Below, in pieces: positions 15,974 through 24,389 of a stretch of 44,864 nt of DNA; the stretch's first letter is position 1; each line of letters opens with the position of its first letter. A program made the translations under genes and the position numbers. The notes under the pieces are model-generated. The model saw only the letters and a list, made by a program, of their open reading frames with translations, was not told the DNA's origin and ran no database searches. Source of the stretch: Alphaproteobacteria bacterium (GTDB taxonomy: Bacteria; Pseudomonadota; Alphaproteobacteria; Rhizobiales; JAJFHC01); the NCBI GenBank assembly GCA_021775805.1, contig JAJFHD010000069.1, positions 1 to 44,864 on the forward strand. The letters run 5' to 3'.

Positions 15974-17629
15974 ATGGGCGAGACAACCAAGCGATTGCGC
16001 GAACTTTGGAAGGAATTTGAATGCGACGAGGATCAAATGGTGGTTATCCCATTTGGACCGGATCGAATAAGAGTTGCTCCGCCCACCGCTCCGGCCTGGG
16101 AAGCACTCGCTGCAGTCCTTCTTCACCACGGCTATGAGATCAGAACTGTCGAAACCGACAGCTACAACTGCCGCAACATCAAGGGAACCAAAGAGAAGAG
16201 TTTGCATTCCTATGGCATCGCCCTCGATGTCAATTGGCATACAAATCCATGGGTTGATCACGCGGGAAGACGCAAAGTCCGGTTTTCCGACAAGCTCACG
16301 CAGGACGAACGCGCCGACGATGTGCGATCCGGCGACGCTGACACAGACTTCACCAAAGCCATTATAGACGACGCCCTGGCAATCAAGACACCTTCGGGCA
16401 ACACCGTGTTCGAATGGGGCGGGCATTGGACAACGGTCAAGGATTGCATGCATTTCGAAATTGATCTCGGACCGGATGACCTGTCTGAGGGAATAGACGA
16501 GCAGACCGTCGTCGGTTGGGAAGACTTTCTGGCGATGGCAGCGATTGGGCCAGAGTCCGGCGGATCAATCGCCGCTCTGGAGGATAGCCCCGAACTGGAG
16601 TCTGCAGGAATGTTCGTTCCGGCGGCGATGGGCCTGGCACCGCTTCCCGGCCTGCCCGGCCTCCCGCCGTTGCCGGGACTTCCGGATCTGCCAGCATTGG
16701 GCGACCTGCCGTCACCGCCACGGCTGCCGCCGCTGCCGCCGCTGCCTGCAAACGGCACCGGTGCCGCACCGTCCGCAGGCCCAAGCCCCGTCGAGCTTCA
16801 AGTTGTCAACGCCCGAAGTGGACTGATTCTTCGGTCAGGCCCCGGCCAATCGTTCTCCAAAATCCGGACCCTCCCCCTGGGAACAACCGTCAACGTGATC
16901 GGACGAGACGGCCCATGGGCGCAGGTGGATCTGCAAGGCGATGGTGCTTCGGACGGGTTCGTGCACTCGGAATTTCTGCGCGCTGCCGGAGTCGGTAGTC
17001 CGCCCGGGTCCGGCGGCCCCGCAACCGCACCACCTGTCGCTTCGGGTGCAGACATCCTCGACCTGGTCACCGTAGACAACGTCAAGCCCATGTTCCCCGC
17101 CACCTCGCGCAGCAACATCAGCAGAAATCTGCCGTTTGTCCTCAGCGGACTGCGAAGCCGCGCACTTGTCGACAAGCCGATGGTGCTCATGGCTTTGGGA
17201 ACCATCCGAGCTGAAACAGAAGGATTCGTCCCGATCAGCGAGGGGAGAAGCCGGTTCAACACCGCCGTTACCCCCTTCGATCTCTATGACGCGGGAACGC
17301 GCAAAGGCAGGGATCTGGGAAACACGGTCAGAGGCGATGGCCCGAAATTCAAGGGACGCGGGTATGTGCAGCTTACCGGTCGCGACAACTATACGCGGAT
17401 CGGGACACAAATCCGCCAGCGACTGGTCGACCGTCCGGACCTGGCGAACGATCCGACGATCGCGGGAATAATTCTCGCGCAGTTTCTCAAGAACAAGGAG
17501 TCCAGGGTCCGTGCGGCTCTCGCAGCCAACGACCTGAGGCTGGCCAGAAAGCTGGTCAATGGCGGCTCCCATGGACTGGCTCGGTTCAAGGACGCGTTTC
17601 GGCGAGGGGTCAGATCACTGCCCGGCTGA
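15974..17629 (+). CDS. three-domain peptidoglycan hydrolase: M15 peptidase, SH3, GH19-like
   Basis: 551 residues from ATG 15974 with GGAGG five bases upstream; the TTG at 15962 precedes that site. Residues about 25-165 are an M15/VanY-type zinc peptidase: SLHSYGIALDVNW gives H78 and D85, KDCMHFE gives D157 and H160. Residues 221-260 are a Pro/Leu/Gly-rich linker. Residues about 272-337 are a bacterial SH3 domain (ARSGLILRSGPGQSFSKIRT). Residues about 365-550 resemble a GH19/lysozyme-like glycosidase (candidate catalytic Glu in IRAETEGF at 414/416, then GRGYVQLTGRDNYTRIG). It could cut both peptide and glycan parts of the cell wall. There is no signal peptide, so export, if any, must be non-Sec: endolysin or secreted effector. 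Confidence 0.85.
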   Translation: MGETTKRLRELWKEFECDEDQMVVIPFGPDRIRVAPPTAPAWEALAAVLLHHGYEIRTVETDSYNCRNIKGTKEKSLHSYGIALDVNWHTNPWVDHAGRRKVRFSDKLTQDERADDVRSGDADTDFTKAIIDDALAIKTPSGNTVFEWGGHWTTVKDCMHFEIDLGPDDLSEGIDEQTVVGWEDFLAMAAIGPESGGSIAALEDSPELESAGMFVPAAMGLAPLPGLPGLPPLPGLPDLPALGDLPSPPRLPPLPPLPANGTGAAPSAGPSPVELQVVNARSGLILRSGPGQSFSKIRTLPLGTTVNVIGRDGPWAQVDLQGDGASDGFVHSEFLRAAGVGSPPGSGGPATAPPVASGADILDLVTVDNVKPMFPATSRSNISRNLPFVLSGLRSRALVDKPMVLMALGTIRAETEGFVPISEGRSRFNTAVTPFDLYDAGTRKGRDLGNTVRGDGPKFKGRGYVQLTGRDNYTRIGTQIRQRLVDRPDLANDPTIAGIILAQFLKNKESRVRAALAANDLRLARKLVNGGSHGLARFKDAFRRGVRSLPG

Positions 17630-17813
17630 TGAAGAGCCGCAGAGGTTGTCTCGATGTCGCCTTGGGCACCGGACATGGCAACTCAGGAGATCCTTGTGAC
17701 GGTGCTCAAGGACGACAGTTTGGATGGGCGGTGAAACTGCTGCTCTGGCGATCACTGCTGTGTGCGTCCGTTCTCAACGACGTCGGGTACGCAATCCCTA
17801 TTTTCGGCAGAAT

Positions 17814-17894
17814 CACGGTTCCGAAAGCGCGCTTGCCGGCAAAGGCCAGCATCTCGGTCGTGTCGGTTACAGCAAAAAATGGCGGAGCGTACAT
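17814..17894 (-). pseudogene. paiB 5'-end fragment (27 codons)
   Basis: Eighty-one bases match the first 27 codons of the intact PaiB-like gene (14408-14488) at 75 positions, about 93%, without gaps, in the same orientation. It reads MYAPPFFAVTDTTEMLAFAG and ends after GTV; flanking sequence on both sides is unrelated to paiB. It cannot make a functional protein. The copy begins exactly at the start codon side and is separated from the intact gene by the lipoprotein-hydrolase cassette. Confidence 0.85.
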
Positions 17895-18211
17895 CTCCCG
17901 CGGCATTCCTGAGTTGTTCAAGCAAACTCGACCGACCTATGCACCTCAAGGTCAATGGTATCAAGGACCAATTGCCCTTGTAACAAGGTGGCCAAATGGT
18001 CAGGCTTTCACGGCACTTGGTCAAATTTCCCAAATTTTACAACCTTTTCGTGTATTTTTATGATTACACACCGGATCCAATACACAACATTAGATAAAAT
18101 CTCCAACAATTCACAAAATTCAAAAATTCAAACAACTATTAACCAATATTTATACGATTTTGTGGAATTCTATTGCAGTTTCTTGGCAGTATTACATGTA
18201 TAGGTAACACA
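17895..18211. other. AT-rich spacer upstream of an orphan gene
   Basis: From about 18000 the sequence becomes strongly AT-rich (AATTCACAAAATTCAAAAAT and similar), in contrast to the high-GC surroundings. No gene is supported. It likely contains the promoter of the 18212 gene and, with the 14.8-15.0 kb spacer, brackets a patch of foreign composition. Confidence 0.45.
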
Positions 18212-18982
18212 ATGAACGTTGTCTCTCCAACCAAAGATCGAAAAATTGAGTCAGATTCTGTACTCGGACCCAATCTTTGCAGCCAGGTAGGGGCGAATGT
18301 ATCAACATTGCTGCGTGCTGCATTGTTGGAAATGTGCGATCAGCGTCATGGACAAATCTCTTACGCGGAAATCGACCATGTCTTTGAGCTGGTTATCAAT
18401 TCTTCCGAACTGTTCTCCGTTTATCAGCGCGGATACTCAAATTGTGTTGCTCTAAAGAACAGCGCCCAGTTTGTTCGCATCGACGAGGATACCGTTACAC
18501 AGTTTGTTGTGGGCGCTTATTGCCGGGACGTCATCACGGATGTCTTTCGTGATCACGCGGTATCGAGAAGCACTTATTGGCGCCGCGCCTTCGTTCTCGG
18601 ATTCGCGAATTTCCTGGCAGACACCGTTGAGCCCAACATTCGCGGACTGCTGTTTGGCGCCTATCAGAAACTCGTGACGAAATATGCCGCTTCTTTGACC
18701 CCGGTGACGATCTTGAATGCGGAAGAGGTTGTCACGGTGTTCTCGAGGACAATGTTCACAATTAAGACCACGATGGGCAATGACCTCTCAGCGGTTGCAC
18801 GACTGCGGTCATGCGTCAACGAGACCATTGCCGCCACGCCGGCGTCCATTTCTCCCGCATGCAGGCAAATCAGCGACACCGAGTGTCAGGACTTTGTCGA
18901 ACGGCTTTTTGCTCCATCAACAACCAATCCGTTTCGCAGATTGATACTGAACGCGAAAGGCGAAACCATGCCGAGGTCTTGA
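18212..18982 (+). CDS. hypothetical protein, orphan
   Basis: 256 residues from ATG 18212; only a weak AGG ribosome-like site precedes it, and a 13-codon in-frame extension upstream runs through AT-rich DNA and is unlikely. The protein looks soluble and mainly helical, with no signal peptide or long hydrophobic segment. I do not recognise any domain; blocks such as AEIDHVFELVINSSELFSVY and FVVGAYCRDVITDVFRDHAV could be used for searching. Codon use is less GC-biased than in neighbouring genes, consistent with recent acquisition. Confidence 0.6.
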   Translation: MNVVSPTKDRKIESDSVLGPNLCSQVGANVSTLLRAALLEMCDQRHGQISYAEIDHVFELVINSSELFSVYQRGYSNCVALKNSAQFVRIDEDTVTQFVVGAYCRDVITDVFRDHAVSRSTYWRRAFVLGFANFLADTVEPNIRGLLFGAYQKLVTKYAASLTPVTILNAEEVVTVFSRTMFTIKTTMGNDLSAVARLRSCVNETIAATPASISPACRQISDTECQDFVERLFAPSTTNPFRRLILNAKGETMPRS

Positions 18983-19129
18983 ACTGTTCCATGCGTTTGG
19001 CAGGCAAGTTCAACAGATTACAAATGCGCGCCGATTGGACCGTCCTGACGGTTCGCGATACAAAATTGACACCAGCGGGGCATTCGAAAATCTCACGTCC
19101 GCCCCCTTGTGAATCGGAGACGCAGACGT

Positions 19130-19612
19130 TTGTCACACAAAAAGGTCGCGAGTATCGTTGATGTGGCAGCGCAGTCCGGTGTCTCGCCGGCGACGGTTTC
19201 ACGTTACCTCAATAAGCCGGACTTCGTCGGGGCCGCCACGAGAGGGCGGATCGAACAGGCCGTCGACCGAGCTTGAGCTATGTCCGCAACCGGCATCGTC
19301 ACACCACCGGGCTGGATCATCCAGAGCGAATATGACATCGGTAAAGCCAAACAAACAGTTCCGCGGCTCTTGTCCGGTGTCAACCGGCCGACTGCCATTG
19401 ACGCTGGAAGCGACATCATTGCTCAAGGCGCCATGTTTGCCGCGTATTCGTGTGAAGCCGGTCCTTAAAAACCACGCCTCCGCATCCCGCCCGAACCAAC
19501 CAGCGTCGTGACATGCGGAAATTCGAACCAGACGCAGGACTGCCGGTCATCGCCGTTATTGCGAATCATACACTGTTGGTTTCTACTTTTCAGACTACGG
19601 ATGATGTCTTGA
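19130..19612 (+). pseudogene. decayed LacI-family transcriptional regulator
   Basis: One frame from TTG 19130 begins with a textbook LacI helix-turn-helix (VASIVDVAAQSGVSPATVSR, YLNKPDFV, RIEQAVDRA) and stops at TGA 19274. A piece that continues the motif (LSYVRNR) sits in a shifted frame from 19273. The original frame resumes with the C-terminal part of the sensor domain (RPTAIDAGSDIIAQGAMFAA, EAG), meets TAA at 19466, and then shows LRIPPEPTSVVTC, matching the usual LRIPEDVSVVG strand. Most of the sensor domain is missing. So this is a gene with a large internal deletion, a likely frameshift and in-frame stops. Confidence 0.85.
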
Positions 19613-19640
19613 GTGCGGGAGACACTTCGGGCTGGGGTAT

Positions 19641-20798
19641 ATGAGCAAACATTCCGACTCCATTGCAAAGGCCCTAGAGGCTCTTGACGAGGGTTTTGTC
19701 ATCTTCGACAACGAGGCCAAAATGGTGTTCTGCAATGCACAGTATCAGGCGATGTATCGCCCGGTCGGACATCAGTGGAATCCGGGCACGACCCTTGATC
19801 AGATCGCACGGGACACTGCCATTCACTGCATGGGGCTCACCGGCGAAGAAAAGATCGACGATTGGGTGAAAGACCGGGTCTCACTGCACAGCAGCAGTCC
19901 GGAGCCGTTTGAGCAGTGCCTCACGAACGGCCGGTGTCTCAGGGTCAGCGAAACCAACCTGGCCAATGGCTGGGTTGTCGGAACCCGTACCGACATCACG
20001 ACCCTGAAGGAACAAAGCCGCGCGTTGGAAGAGAACGACGCGCGAATGTCACGGCTGGTGGATGAACTGCTGGAATCCAACGCGGAGTTGGAACGGTTCG
20101 CCCATGTCGCTTCGCACGACCTGCAGGCTCCTTTGCGGAGAATCATGGCTTACGCCGACCTGTTGAATGCAGACTGTCGTGACCAAATCGGTGAATGTGC
20201 GCAAAACTACATCGCCGGAATCCTCCGTTCTTCAAAACGGATGAACGAACTTATCAAGGACCTTCTGGAAGACGCAAAGGCCGGTGCGCCGGTGCCTGAG
20301 TCCGTACAGTTTGATGCGGCGGAATCCCTGGCCCAGGTTCTGGAAAACCTCGATGACGCTCTCAAGACGTCCGGTGCCTGGTTTTCCTGCGACCGGATGC
20401 CGGTTCTTTACGGCAACCCGCTGAGGTTTTCGCGACTTCTGGAGAATCTGATCGGCAACGCGCTGAAGTATTCGTCCCATGACCGTACGCCCAACATCAG
20501 CCTGACTGTTGAAAATCGGCAGAAGGAATGGCGGTTTGACCTTCGCGACAATGGATCGGGCATTGATCCTCGGTCCGCCGATCGCATCTTTCAACCTTTC
20601 GTCCGCCTTGACTCCAACCGATCGAGCCACGGCACCGGCATGGGGTTGTCTATCTGCAGGAAAGTCGTCGAAGGGTTTGGCGGTGAAATCTGGGCGGAAC
20701 CGAACGAATCTCACGGCAGCACTTTCTCCTTCACGATCCCGATCAAGACGGATACGGCACCGGTGCCGACATCGAATACCGGTGACGAACCGGCCTAA
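19641..20798 (+). CDS. PAS-domain sensor histidine kinase
   Basis: 385 residues. An N-terminal PAS domain (about 8-120; ALDEGFVIFDNEAKMVFCN) is followed by a short coiled coil (about 122-155), a HisKA dimerisation domain with the phospho-accepting His in FAHVASHDLQAPLRRI (about 152-170), and a HATPase domain with N box (RLLENLIGNALKYS), G1 box (RDNGSGIDP) and G2 box (GTGMGLSICRKVVEGFGG). There is no transmembrane segment, so it is a cytoplasmic sensor. No response regulator is adjacent. This layout is common among alphaproteobacterial soluble kinases; ligand unknown. Its stop codon region overlaps the operator of the next gene. Confidence 0.9.
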   Translation: MSKHSDSIAKALEALDEGFVIFDNEAKMVFCNAQYQAMYRPVGHQWNPGTTLDQIARDTAIHCMGLTGEEKIDDWVKDRVSLHSSSPEPFEQCLTNGRCLRVSETNLANGWVVGTRTDITTLKEQSRALEENDARMSRLVDELLESNAELERFAHVASHDLQAPLRRIMAYADLLNADCRDQIGECAQNYIAGILRSSKRMNELIKDLLEDAKAGAPVPESVQFDAAESLAQVLENLDDALKTSGAWFSCDRMPVLYGNPLRFSRLLENLIGNALKYSSHDRTPNISLTVENRQKEWRFDLRDNGSGIDPRSADRIFQPFVRLDSNRSSHGTGMGLSICRKVVEGFGGEIWAEPNESHGSTFSFTIPIKTDTAPVPTSNTGDEPA

Positions 20799-20824
20799 CT
20801 CATGTAACAAGTGTTTACATGAGT
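20798..20824. promoter_or_regulatory. TetR operator 1 (perfect inverted repeat over the tetR start)
   Basis: ACTCATGTAA and TTACATGAGT are perfect 10-bp arms around a 7-bp spacer. The right arm contains the ATG at 20819, so a bound repressor would cover the start of its own gene. A second copy of the motif lies before the DUF2852 gene at 21546-21567. The shared half-site TTTACATGAG suggests both genes answer to the same TetR protein. Confidence 0.75.
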
Positions 20825-21469
20825 TGGTCAAAAAACAAACGCGAGAAGCAGGAACGCAGCTATCACCACGGTAATCTGCGTCAGGCGCTGATTGATGCGG
20901 CCCTTGAGCTGATTGCCGACAAGGGGCCTGCGGGCTTCACGTTTGCCGAGGCGGCCCGGTCGGCAGGCGTCAGTCCGGCGGCACCCTACCGGCATTTCAA
21001 GGACCGCGATGCGCTGATCGCCGATGTGGCAAGGCTTGGTTTCGAGCGGTTCGAGGCCATGCTTGCCACGGCCTGGAACGGCGGAAATCCCGATGTTCTG
21101 ACGGCCCTGCAGAATATCGGGCAGGCCTATCTGGCGTTTGCGCGCACGGAACCTGCGTTTTATACGGCAATGTTCGAATCCGGGGTGCCCACCGACCACG
21201 GTCCCGAACTGGCCCGGGCCAGCGACAAGGCGTTCGATGTGTTGCGGCAGGGGGCAGATGCCCTGTGCGCGACACTGCCGGCGGAAAACCGGCCGCCAGC
21301 CTTGATGATCAGCCTTCACATCTGGTCATTGGCCCATGGAACCGCCTCCCTGTTTGCCCGGGGCGATGACGCCCGGCGCAAAATTCCAATGCCTGCGGAG
21401 GACCTTCTGGAAGCCTCTGTTCTTATTTATCTTCAAGGGCTTGGCATAGGGAAAGACACAATTGCATGA
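20819..21469 (+). CDS. TetR/AcrR-family transcriptional regulator
   Basis: 216 residues. The N-terminus has the TetR DNA-binding domain: YHHGNLRQALIDAALELIAD, then GFTFAEAARSAGVSPAAPYRHFKDRDAL as the helix-turn-helix (residues about 15-65). The C-terminal part (about 85-200) resembles the WHG-type TetR ligand domain (QAYLAFARTEPAFYTAMF). ATG 20819 lies inside its predicted operator and no Shine-Dalgarno is visible, so translation may be leaderless or start at a later codon. It probably represses itself and the DUF2852 gene downstream. Confidence 0.88.
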   Translation: MSWSKNKREKQERSYHHGNLRQALIDAALELIADKGPAGFTFAEAARSAGVSPAAPYRHFKDRDALIADVARLGFERFEAMLATAWNGGNPDVLTALQNIGQAYLAFARTEPAFYTAMFESGVPTDHGPELARASDKAFDVLRQGADALCATLPAENRPPALMISLHIWSLAHGTASLFARGDDARRKIPMPAEDLLEASVLIYLQGLGIGKDTIA

Positions 21470-21545
21470 GCTCGAAAGACGAAAAGCGCCGATAGTTTGA
21501 TCAAGTCCCTCTTGACAAAGCCGGTTACCGGGGCCAGATATGTGA

Positions 21546-21567
21546 ATGTAAACAACATTTACATGAG
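21546..21567. promoter_or_regulatory. TetR operator 2 before the DUF2852 gene
   Basis: ATGTAAA and TTTACAT form an inverted repeat around CAACA, extended on the right by GAG exactly as in operator 1. It ends seven bases before the ATG at 21574, so binding there would block the promoter or ribosome access of the DUF2852 gene. Confidence 0.72.
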
Positions 21568-21573
21568 AGCCAG

Positions 21574-22038
21574 ATGGAACTTACAGCTAAATTAGACGAA
21601 TACGGCAAACCGGCCTGGATTGCCGTCATGATAGCGGGCTTCATCATCTTCTGGCCGATTGGCCTCGGGATTTTAGCCTATCTGATATGGAGTGGACGTA
21701 TGGGTTGTTCGAAGAAAAACAAAGCCGGCCGCTGGCACAATGAGCGCAAGGAAAAGAAAAGTGCGCCCGGCGAATGGTGGTCGCGTCACAGCAAACCGCC
21801 GTCCAGCGGCAACCATGCGTTCGACGAATACCGCGACGAGACCCTGCGCCGGCTGGAGGCCGAACAGAAGGAATTCACCGACTTCCTCGAACAGTTGCGC
21901 GATGCCAAGGACAAGGCCGAGTTCGACCAGTTCATGGCGGCACGCAAGCGCCCGGCCGACACGCCGTCAAACGAAGGGTCGGTTCCCTCGACGTCAACCG
22001 ACAAGCCGGATGACCAGAGCCCCTACCCTGTGACCTGA
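21574..22038 (+). CDS. DUF2852 family membrane protein
   Basis: 154 residues. One hydrophobic segment (about 14-40; WIAVMIAGFIIFWPIGLGIL) is followed by a short basic stretch and then a conserved block around HAFDEYRDETLRRLEAEQKEFTDFLEQLRDAKDKAEFDQFMA, which is the signature of DUF2852, a family seen mainly in alphaproteobacteria. The protein should sit in the inner membrane with a charged helical cytoplasmic tail. Function is unknown. It is controlled, by inference, by the adjacent TetR protein, and is followed by an intrinsic terminator. Confidence 0.88.
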   Translation: MELTAKLDEYGKPAWIAVMIAGFIIFWPIGLGILAYLIWSGRMGCSKKNKAGRWHNERKEKKSAPGEWWSRHSKPPSSGNHAFDEYRDETLRRLEAEQKEFTDFLEQLRDAKDKAEFDQFMAARKRPADTPSNEGSVPSTSTDKPDDQSPYPVT

Positions 22039-22067
22039 ACGGTCACCGCCGTCACGTGACACGACGA

Positions 22068-22102
22068 GGCCGGACCCTGCAAAGGTCCGGCCTTTGTCGT
22101 TT
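22068..22102 (+). terminator. rho-independent terminator after the DUF2852 gene
   Basis: GGCCGGACC (22068-22076) and GGTCCGGCC (22084-22092) form a perfect 9-bp GC-rich stem with a 7-nt loop, followed by the T-rich run TTTGTCGTTT. It lies 30 bases after the DUF2852 stop. Confidence 0.85.
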
Positions 22103-22130
22103 GTGTCAAGCAATTCGACTAAATCGTGCC

Positions 22131-22350
22131 GTGACTTATAGGGTTCATTTCTGACCCTGATCGGCATTGCACAACCCGAGCGGTGGCTTTGCCGCCCTTC
22201 CCAATTGCCGTCCTCATGCGCCCACATGAGGATCTCCGGCGTTGCACCTCTGGAGATGGACGTGTCGAGCACGTGCATGGCAGTTTTTAAGAACAGCGAG
22301 CAGTTTTGAAGTCTGCTGATGAGTACGATCAAACGCGAAACGCTTTGGAT
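22131..22350. repeat. 220-bp structured repeat, copy A
   Basis: This segment aligns without a single gap to 25941-26160, with 43 mismatches in 220 bp (about 80% identity). It contains hairpins at 22211-22232 (CCTCATG/CATGAGG) and 22182-22196 (GGTGGC/GCCGCC). Mismatches show no codon-position bias in the open minus-strand frame, and one stem carries a compensatory change between copies, so the conserved quantity appears to be nucleic-acid structure rather than protein. Both copies have the same orientation and bracket four genes. Confidence 0.75.
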
Positions 22351-22380
22351 CAGGTTTCATGGTCGTCTGCCGAACCACCG

Positions 22381-23586
22381 TCAATTCTCCGCCTGGTTAA
22401 CATCCTCGCCGCCATCCCCGCCGCAATGCACATCACAGAACACAAACCCGCTGCGGGAAACCTGCCGGGGTGGATTGTCTTCCAGGAACGCCACGGCGGC
22501 ATCATGGCCGTTGACCAGGGTCACAAGCGAGCCGTAGGCCTCATTGCCGGCCAGTTCGCGAAGCACCGACCAGATCGGTTTTTCCGTCGTCCAGTACGCC
22601 GTATCGAGCAGCACCATGGGGCTTACCCATCCGGTCGTCACATAGTGGTTCTGGGCAGCATCCTGGAACAGTTCCTGGATCGTGCCGGCACTTCCCGGAG
22701 AGAATATGATGCCGCCTATGGCGATCGTGATCAGGCCTTCTTCACGGACGCTGTTGGCAAAGTACTTTGCAATCCGGGAGGCAAAGGGCGTCGGCGGTTC
22801 GTGGCCGTAGTGCCATGTGGGGATGCCGACGCTGTGGTAGGAAACCGCCGATTGCGGGAACTGCTCGATGACCCGGAAAGCCGCACTGAGCCAATGAAGG
22901 TCCCTGTAAAGCGGGGCGGTGGACAGGATCGCGATGGCCGCGTCGAGATCGGGCACCGGGCGGTCCGCAAACCGGACGCCCAGATGGCCGGCCTCCATGG
23001 CGCCGGGACCACCGCCGGTGACCACCAGATAGCCTTTGCGGGCGAGCGTGCGCGCGATCAGGGCGACTTCGCGATAGCGGGCGTCATCCCGGGCCATGCT
23101 GTGACCGCCCATGATGCCGACGACTTTTTCGGGCGGTGTCGCCTTGATAATGTCGCCGAGCGCATCGGTGATGGCGTGGTCATGAAGCCGGCGGGCGAGC
23201 GACTCCAGGACACTGGGCGGCGACTCGCGCCCGGTTTCGCTCCAGTGCTTGTAGATCCTGGCGTCAAGAGTATTGCAATAGGTGCAGGGATTGTCAGGAT
23301 CGAAGCCGTCGAACAGTTCTGCCGCCGAATAGAGTGTCGGGCGGTAAGGATTGAACTGGAGACCCTGCAACCGGGGAAACACCAGGGCACCGCGGGCGAT
23401 CAGGCTGAAGGTCGTCTCCGGCGACATGCGGCACCCCAGAAAGGCCGCACCGTCGACCGCCGTGCCGCGAAAGGCATCCTCGACGCCGGTGAGATCGAGG
23501 CCCTGCAACACGGCATTGGCAAAGCCGTGGCCGCTTGCCAGGGCATGTCTGACGGTTTCCAGATCGTGGTATTCATGCAGGCTCAT
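22381..23586 (-). CDS. LOG family (lysine-decarboxylase-like) Rossmann protein
   Basis: 401 residues, longer than the roughly 200-residue plant-type LOG proteins, with an extra N-terminal region (about 1-150) containing a PCTYC pair. The nucleotide-binding fold starts at VVGIMGGHSMARDDARY; the characteristic GGGPGAMEAGH (about 212-222) and a variant of the PGGxGTxxE motif, SPGSAGTIQELF, are present. LOG enzymes release free bases by hydrolysing nucleoside 5'-monophosphates (cytokinin activation in plants and some bacteria); long bacterial forms are less understood. Minus strand, 44 bp after the TauE gene, so the two may be co-transcribed. Confidence 0.85.
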   Translation of the reverse strand: MSLHEYHDLETVRHALASGHGFANAVLQGLDLTGVEDAFRGTAVDGAAFLGCRMSPETTFSLIARGALVFPRLQGLQFNPYRPTLYSAAELFDGFDPDNPCTYCNTLDARIYKHWSETGRESPPSVLESLARRLHDHAITDALGDIIKATPPEKVVGIMGGHSMARDDARYREVALIARTLARKGYLVVTGGGPGAMEAGHLGVRFADRPVPDLDAAIAILSTAPLYRDLHWLSAAFRVIEQFPQSAVSYHSVGIPTWHYGHEPPTPFASRIAKYFANSVREEGLITIAIGGIIFSPGSAGTIQELFQDAAQNHYVTTGWVSPMVLLDTAYWTTEKPIWSVLRELAGNEAYGSLVTLVNGHDAAVAFLEDNPPRQVSRSGFVFCDVHCGGDGGEDVNQAEN

Positions 23587-23630
23587 CGGCCTCTCCCCTC
23601 ACGCGATGACAGGTCCCCTTTGACTGCCGC

Positions 23631-24389
23631 TCACACCAGCGCTCTTGCTCCGTCCCACAACAGTTTGCAGCCAACCAGAAACAGAAATCCATAACACAGG
23701 CGATAAAACAGGACGTCGGAGATGCGCCGGTGCAGCCAGATGCCAAAAAACGATCCCACGAGGGCGAATGGCAGCAGGGCAGCCGACGTGGTCAGGTTCT
23801 GCGTGTTGAACTGGCCGAGCCAGACGAACGGGATGATCTTGGCATAATTGACCGCCAGGAAATGAAATACCGTAGTGGCGTGATAGCGTGTGCGCTCCAG
23901 ACGCAGAGGCATCAGATACATGGCGACCGGCGGGCTGCCGGCGTGGGCGATGGTGCTGGTAAAGCCCGACACCGCCCCCCAGAAACCACCGCGGACCGCA
24001 CCCGGCTCGGCAGGCACGCGCGCCGCGTTGCGCTCGCGAAGCCAGTGATTGAGCGAGAAACTCACCGCGATGACGCCAATAAAGAGCTTGACCGCGCCGG
24101 CATCCAGATAGCGAAACGTGAGCGCCCCCAGGGCAATGCCGATCATGCCACCGGCGACCAGGACGATCAGGCTGTGGCGGTCCCATTTCTTCCAGTAGGC
24201 CCACACACCGACCAGGTCCATGCAGCACAGGATCGGCAGCATGATGCCGACCGCCTGCAAGGGTGGCACCATCAGGGCCATCATCGGTACGGCGACCACG
24301 CCCAGCCCGCCGCCGAAGCCGCCCTTGGAGATGCCCGATATCATGACCGCGGGGATCGCCGCCAGATAGAACAGCGGGTCGTCGATCAT
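23631..24389 (-). CDS. TauE/SafE family (sulfite exporter) membrane protein
   Basis: 252 residues with about eight hydrophobic segments. The start MIDDPLFYLAAIPAVMISGISKGGFGGGLG has the glycine-rich ISKGGFGGG loop typical of the family, repeated in the second half as GGFWGAVSGFTSTIAHAGSPP. Members of this family export small organosulfur or related anions (sulfite, sulfoacetate) across the inner membrane; here the substrate is unknown. It starts 112 bp from the divergent PhzF gene. Confidence 0.9.
   Translation of the reverse strand: MIDDPLFYLAAIPAVMISGISKGGFGGGLGVVAVPMMALMVPPLQAVGIMLPILCCMDLVGVWAYWKKWDRHSLIVLVAGGMIGIALGALTFRYLDAGAVKLFIGVIAVSFSLNHWLRERNAARVPAEPGAVRGGFWGAVSGFTSTIAHAGSPPVAMYLMPLRLERTRYHATTVFHFLAVNYAKIIPFVWLGQFNTQNLTTSAALLPFALVGSFFGIWLHRRISDVLFYRLCYGFLFLVGCKLLWDGARALV

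Noticed and set aside
21994..22332. open minus frame across repeat copy A as a possible protein gene
   Set aside because: Differences between the two copies show no codon-position bias and copy B has a stop in the frame.
22306..23694. 462-codon plus-strand frame
   Set aside because: Antisense to the LOG-family gene and beginning in the structured repeat.
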